A stretch of DNA of 64,000 nt from an uncultured Clostridium sp. GTDB lineage: Bacteria > Bacillota > Clostridia > TANB77 > CAG-508. A model generated the notes under the pieces. That model was given only the letters and a program-made list of their open reading frames with translations. It ran no database searches and was not told the origin of the DNA. Below, in pieces: positions 60,225 to 64,000 of this stretch; position 1 is the stretch's first letter; every line of letters begins with the position of its first letter. The stretch spans positions 62,001 through 126,000 of the forward strand of contig CANBHY010000006.1 of the NCBI GenBank assembly GCA_947368535.1, read 5' to 3'. The translations under genes and the position numbers were made by a program.

Positions 60225-61433
60225 ATGAAAAACGTAGTTGCTAGAAAATATATTTTAATATGTGTTGTAATAACAATTGTTTTTTCATTTGTAATGTGGA
60301 GAAGTGTAGTACATCAAAATAAAGTTTATGAAAAAGAGATAAATTCTACATTAGTTAATATCATAGGTTTAATTAAAGAAGAATATCCGAATATTTCAGA
60401 TGAAGAAATAATAGAAATTTTAAACAACGAAGAGTTCTCTAAAGATGGAACAGAGTTGTTAGAAAAATATGGAGTATCTGATGAACTTGTTATAGAAAAA
60501 ATGCAGGATAGACAAGCTAAGTTTATAATTTATAATATTGTTATAATTATTTTATGTGCTGGAAGTATAGTTAGTGTTTTTGTTATTTACTTAATTAATA
60601 GAAAAAAGAAAATTAATTATTTAGATAGTTATTTACAAAAAGTGTCTAATGGAAAATATTATACTGAACTAGAAAAAGAATCAGAGGATGAACTTAATAG
60701 ATTAAAGGATTCTTTATATAAGATTACTGTTATGTTAAAAGAGGATGCTGAAAGTAAAAGACTACAAAATGAAACAATTTTAAATTCTGTTGCTAATATT
60801 TCTCATCAATTAAAAACACCTCTTACTTCTATTCAAATTTTACTAGATAATATTATTGAAAGCACAGATATGAATGAAAATACAAGAAAGAAGTTTACTT
60901 TAGAGATATTAAGACAAGTAAAGGGTATGAATTTTTTAATACTAGCATTGCTAAAACTTTCAAGATTAGATGCTGGTGTTGTTGAATTTGAAAATAAAGA
61001 AATTAATCTTAAAAATTTGGTTGAGGATATTATTAGTGATTTAGATGTGGTGGTAGATATAAAGCAGATAAGTATTATTAAAAATATTAAAGATGTAACT
61101 ATTACTGGTGATTATAATTGGAATAAAGAGGCTATATTGAATATTATTAAAAATGCTGTGGAACATACTCAAGAAGGAAAAAATGTATATATTGATATTG
61201 ATGAAAATGATGTTTATTCTAAGATTACTGTTACTGACGAGGGAAATGGGATTGCTAAGAAAGATTTAAAACATATTTTTGAGAAATTTTATAAAGTCAC
61301 AGATTCAGATTCTAATAGTTTTGGAATAGGTTTAGCTCTTTCAAAATCGATTATTGAAAAGCAGAATGGGTATATTTCGGTAGATTCTAAAATAGGAGAA
61401 GGTACAACATTTATAATAAAATATCTGAAATAA
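60225..61433 (+). CDS. Sensor histidine kinase
   Basis: 402 residues. Two membrane segments (near residues 8-25 and 99-124) flank an extracytoplasmic stretch of about 73 residues; a HAMP-like linker follows. The phosphoacceptor is H194 in S-H-Q-L-K-T-P-L. ATPase motifs: N-I-I-K-N-A-V-E-H (N box), D-E-G-N-G-I-A, F-E-K-F-Y, F-G-I-G-L-A-L-S. Fits the group that senses envelope-active compounds alongside FtsX-like ABC transporters, though here the sensor loop is of medium length rather than the very short loop of BceS. Confidence 0.93.
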   Translation: MKNVVARKYILICVVITIVFSFVMWRSVVHQNKVYEKEINSTLVNIIGLIKEEYPNISDEEIIEILNNEEFSKDGTELLEKYGVSDELVIEKMQDRQAKFIIYNIVIIILCAGSIVSVFVIYLINRKKKINYLDSYLQKVSNGKYYTELEKESEDELNRLKDSLYKITVMLKEDAESKRLQNETILNSVANISHQLKTPLTSIQILLDNIIESTDMNENTRKKFTLEILRQVKGMNFLILALLKLSRLDAGVVEFENKEINLKNLVEDIISDLDVVVDIKQISIIKNIKDVTITGDYNWNKEAILNIIKNAVEHTQEGKNVYIDIDENDVYSKITVTDEGNGIAKKDLKHIFEKFYKVTDSDSNSFGIGLALSKSIIEKQNGYISVDSKIGEGTTFIIKYLK

Positions 61434-61478
61434 CGATATTATAAAAAATAAATAGAAGTTTATATATTATTTTTTATA

Positions 61479-61512
61479 TTGTCACTTGATTGTCACTTTT
61501 GATAGATATAAT
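61479..61512 (+). promoter_or_regulatory. Direct-repeat operator and promoter of the ABC transporter
   Basis: TTGTCACTTGATTGTCAC (61479-61496) holds two TTGTCAC half-sites 11 bases apart, matching 59469-59486. A TATAAT (61507-61512) lies 10 bases after; the nearest -35 (TTGATT 61486) is only 15 bases away, so an activator-dependent promoter is likely. Confidence 0.75.
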
Positions 61513-61547
61513 TATTTTAAGTTAAGATTAAAGAAAGGAATTTTAAT

Positions 61548-62210
61548 ATGGAAATTTTAAAAGTAGAGAATTTAACTAAGACTTATGGAAAAGGTGACAA
61601 TCTAGTTAGAGCTGTAGATAACATATCTTTTTCAATAGAAAAAGGTGAATTTGTTGCTATAGTAGGAAGCTCTGGAAGCGGAAAATCTACATTACTTCAT
61701 TTAATTGGAGGAGTAGATAGACCAACATCAGGAAAAGTATACATTGAAGGAAAGGATATTTATTCTTTAAATGATGATGCGTTAGCAATTTTTAGAAGAA
61801 GACAAGTAGGAATTATATATCAGTTTTATAATTTAATTCCAATTTTAAATATTGAAGAAAATATAACACTTCCTTGTGAATTAGATGGAAAGAAAACTGA
61901 TAAAAAACAATTAAGTGAATTATTAACAACATTAGGGTTAACTAAAAGAAGAACACATTTACCAAATCAATTATCAGGAGGTCAACAACAAAGAGTGTCA
62001 ATTGGTAGAAGTTTAATTAATAATCCAAGTATTGTTTTAGCTGATGAACCTACGGGAAACTTAGATTCTAAGGCTAGTGAAGAAATAGTTGAATTATTAA
62101 GACTTTCTAATAAAAAATATAATCAAACTATTGTCATTATTACTCATGATTTAGAGATTGCTAAACTTGCTGATAGAGTAATAAAAATTGAAGACGGAAA
62201 AATAGTCTAA
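61548..62210 (+). CDS. ABC transporter ATP-binding protein, MacB/LolD-like
   Basis: 220 residues. Walker A G-S-S-G-S-G-K-S-T (near residues 40-48), Q-F-Y-N-L-I-P near 89, signature L-S-G-G-Q-Q-Q-R (near 143-150), Walker B I-V-L-A-D-E-P-T-G-N-L-D (near 162-173) and switch T-H-D near 200. The pattern V-E-N-L-T-K-T-Y-G-K-G and A-D-E-P-T-G-N-L-D is that of MacB/LolD/BceA-type ATPases. Its operator matches that of the two-component genes; it pairs with the permease 21 bases downstream. Confidence 0.93.
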   Translation: MEILKVENLTKTYGKGDNLVRAVDNISFSIEKGEFVAIVGSSGSGKSTLLHLIGGVDRPTSGKVYIEGKDIYSLNDDALAIFRRRQVGIIYQFYNLIPILNIEENITLPCELDGKKTDKKQLSELLTTLGLTKRRTHLPNQLSGGQQQRVSIGRSLINNPSIVLADEPTGNLDSKASEEIVELLRLSNKKYNQTIVIITHDLEIAKLADRVIKIEDGKIV

Positions 62211-62231
62211 TAGGCAAAGGTGGTGAGAAAA

Positions 62232-64000
62232 ATGAATTTGCTTAATAGATTAACAATTAAAAACTTAAAATTAAATAAGAAAAGAACTTTAGTTACAATA
62301 ATAGGAATAATGTTAGCTACTTCATTAATAACTGGTGTAGCAACATTAGTATCAAGTTTTACTAAATCAATAATTGAGATGGAAAAAAAGCAAAACGGGG
62401 ATTATCATTACTGTTTTTATGATGTTCCAGTTGATGAATTAAAATATATAGAAAACAATAGAAATGTTGAAGATTTTTATTGTACTAAAAATATAGGATA
62501 TAGTTTATGCGATAGTAGTGAAAATGAATACAAACCATATTACTATATTAAAGCTTATTCTGATAAAGCTTTAAAAAATTTAGATGTTAAAATGGTAGAA
62601 GGTAGATTACCAGAAAATGAAAATGAGATAGTTGTTTCACGTCATGTTATAACTAATGCCAAGATTAATGTAAAAGTTGGAGATGAACTTGACTTAAAAA
62701 TTGGTAAAAGAATGACAGAAAATGGATATGAATTAGATCAATCTAATCCTTACCATGAACTTGATATAGAATATGATGAAGAAGGGAACAAAGTTAAAGA
62801 AGACGAAATAAAAGAAACTTTTAGTCCAGAATTTTCAAGGACATATAAAGTAGTAGGTATTATAGAAAGACCTTCTTATGATACAGAAGGACATAGTGCA
62901 CCAGGTTATACTTTAATCACCCGATTAGAGGACTTTTCTGGTGAAAAAATGAATGTATATGTTAAATATAAAAATGTAAAAAAACATGTAGAAACTACTG
63001 CTAAGATTCAAGGTATTGATGCAGAGATATTAGAAAAAATGAGCAAAAATGATTTACTTAGTGTTGAAGAAAGTAAAGCTTTAGATAATGCAAAATATGC
63101 TATGACATCTAATAATGGTTTAATAAGATGGGAAGCTTTTGAATTTAGTGATGGAAATTTAACAATGTTATATTCAGTAGCTACTGTAGTTATTGTAATA
63201 ATAATGATTACATCAGTCTTTTGTATTAGAAATAGTTTTGAAATATCTATTACAGAAAAAATTAAACAATATGGAATGCTTGCATCAGTTGGAGCTACAT
63301 CAAAACAAATTAGGAAGAATGTTTTATATGAAGCTATTATATTAGCTATAATCGGTATACCTTTAGGAATTTTAAGTGGATTACTTGCTATGTTTATATT
63401 AATTAAGGTAGTAGAGAAAATTTTAGCAGATAGTTTATTAGGGGTTGAACTTATGTTTTCGCCTAATTTAATTGCTATATTAGTTTCTGCACTATTGGCG
63501 TTGATTACAATTTATTTATCAGCCAAGAAATCTGCTAAAACAGCTTCTAAAGTTTCACCTATAGAAGCAATTAGAAGTAATCAAGATGTTAAAATTAAGT
63601 CTAAAAAATTAAAAACACCATGGATTATTAAAAAGATGTTTGGAATTGGTGGAGATATAGCATATAAGAATTTAAAACGTAATAATAAAAAATACAGAAC
63701 TACTGTTGTTTCAATTGTTGTAAGTGTTGCTATATTTATAGCAATGAATACTTTTTTAGAGTATGCTTTCGAAATAAGTAAAATATATTATAAAGATTAT
63801 ACCTATAATATTGCTATTACTTCTACAAACTTGTCAAAACAAACTTATGATAAATTAGTAGAAGTATCAAAAATGGAAGGTATAAAAGCATATTCATTAA
63901 CTCGAACAATATTTTTAGAAAAAAAGACAGAGGATTTAGAAAAACATTATTCTAAAGAAAAGAAAGACATTGATGATTCTGTTCAAAGGACTAATTCAGG
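62232..64000 (+). CDS. FtsX-like ABC transporter permease (partial, runs off the window)
   Basis: 589 codons are visible without stop. GGTGGTGAG precedes ATG 62232. A first membrane segment (near residues 18-42), a large extracytoplasmic domain (about 45-310), three membrane segments with the FtsX-type core (near 315-445, including I-T-E-K-I-K-Q-Y-G-M-L-A-S-V-G-A-T) and a second half beginning near residue 480 (A-Y-K-N-L-K-R-N). Two FtsX halves indicate the eight-span YknZ/MacB-like arrangement rather than BceB's ten spans. With the preceding ATPase it likely exports or extracts an envelope-active compound. Confidence 0.88.
   Translation, partial: MNLLNRLTIKNLKLNKKRTLVTIIGIMLATSLITGVATLVSSFTKSIIEMEKKQNGDYHYCFYDVPVDELKYIENNRNVEDFYCTKNIGYSLCDSSENEYKPYYYIKAYSDKALKNLDVKMVEGRLPENENEIVVSRHVITNAKINVKVGDELDLKIGKRMTENGYELDQSNPYHELDIEYDEEGNKVKEDEIKETFSPEFSRTYKVVGIIERPSYDTEGHSAPGYTLITRLEDFSGEKMNVYVKYKNVKKHVETTAKIQGIDAEILEKMSKNDLLSVEESKALDNAKYAMTSNNGLIRWEAFEFSDGNLTMLYSVATVVIVIIMITSVFCIRNSFEISITEKIKQYGMLASVGATSKQIRKNVLYEAIILAIIGIPLGILSGLLAMFILIKVVEKILADSLLGVELMFSPNLIAILVSALLALITIYLSAKKSAKTASKVSPIEAIRSNQDVKIKSKKLKTPWIIKKMFGIGGDIAYKNLKRNNKKYRTTVVSIVVSVAIFIAMNTFLEYAFEISKIYYKDYTYNIAITSTNLSKQTYDKLVEVSKMEGIKAYSLTRTIFLEKKTEDLEKHYSKEKKDIDDSVQRTNS

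Noticed and set aside
1..64000. CRISPR arrays, tRNA or rRNA genes, transposases
   Set aside because: I looked for spaced identical repeats, cloverleaf-type ends and D-D-E or serine/tyrosine recombinase motifs and saw none; a short tRNA could still be missed by eye.

Overview
The window is very AT-rich (about 30% GC by eye) and almost all genes lie on the + strand. Tight operons, AGGAGG-type ribosome sites, a T-box leader, a DUF1893/DUF362 redox cluster, type II fatty-acid synthesis in one cluster with its own biotin ligase, a YtrA/YtrB regulator-ABC pair and cohesin/dockerin surface proteins all point to a low-GC Firmicute, most likely an anaerobic (probably gut) member of the Clostridia. I cannot name the species from sequence alone. 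No tRNA, rRNA, CRISPR array, transposase or integrase was seen.

Layout. 0-2 kb: end of a MazG-like gene, then GNAT, PHP and NUDIX genes. 2.1-2.5 kb: a small minus-strand gene with clearly higher GC than its surroundings. 2.7-14.3 kb: housekeeping genes (uvrA, an alpha-solenoid protein of unknown role, a cytidylate-kinase-like gene with murD, an AI-2E-type permease, secA), interrupted by another GC-rich single gene at 9.2 kb. 14.3-18 kb: a MerR regulator with its operator, driving an ECF S component, DUF1893, DUF362, a flavin reductase and a membrane-tethered flavodoxin. 18-20 kb: a GntR/YtrA-ABC operon with a perfect palindrome over its promoter. 20-23.3 kb: maf, YgjV, a phosphoribosyltransferase, a hydrolase and a thioesterase. 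23.5-35 kb: an FMN-dependent FabK/nitronate-monooxygenase relative, an acyl-activating enzyme, birA and then fabD-fabG-fabF-accB-fabZ-accC-accD-accA-fabI-acpP. Together these make malonyl-CoA and run every elongation step except FabH initiation, which is not in the window. Two matching ACTGA-N4-TCAGT palindromes precede the first two genes, and a 104-nt nested inverted repeat splits fabG from fabF.

35-45.9 kb is an accessory patchwork: an ECF-type sigma factor with a membrane protein as likely anti-sigma, VanZ, and a run of small unrelated genes. A 13-nt sequence recurs just after the stop of five consecutive genes there. The patchwork also holds an orphan Imm11-like immunity gene and two decayed genes (an ABC-F ATPase and a sugar O-acetyltransferase), followed by a DHH phosphoesterase and prfB with its programmed +1 frameshift.

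46-57 kb holds the most striking system. A secreted transglutaminase-like protein and a 1993-residue secreted protein (NPCBM, a papain/transglutaminase-like core, three discoidin-type repeats) each end in both a cohesin-like and a dockerin module. Next to them is a small cohesin protein with an IPYTG sorting signal. Such parts could build chains on the cell wall.

57-64 kb: a third GC-rich minus-strand coiled-coil gene, then a T-box leader, a 20-codon aromatic-rich ORF and tyrS. Last is a two-component system followed by an ABC transporter that carries the same direct-repeat operator; its permease runs off the window end.
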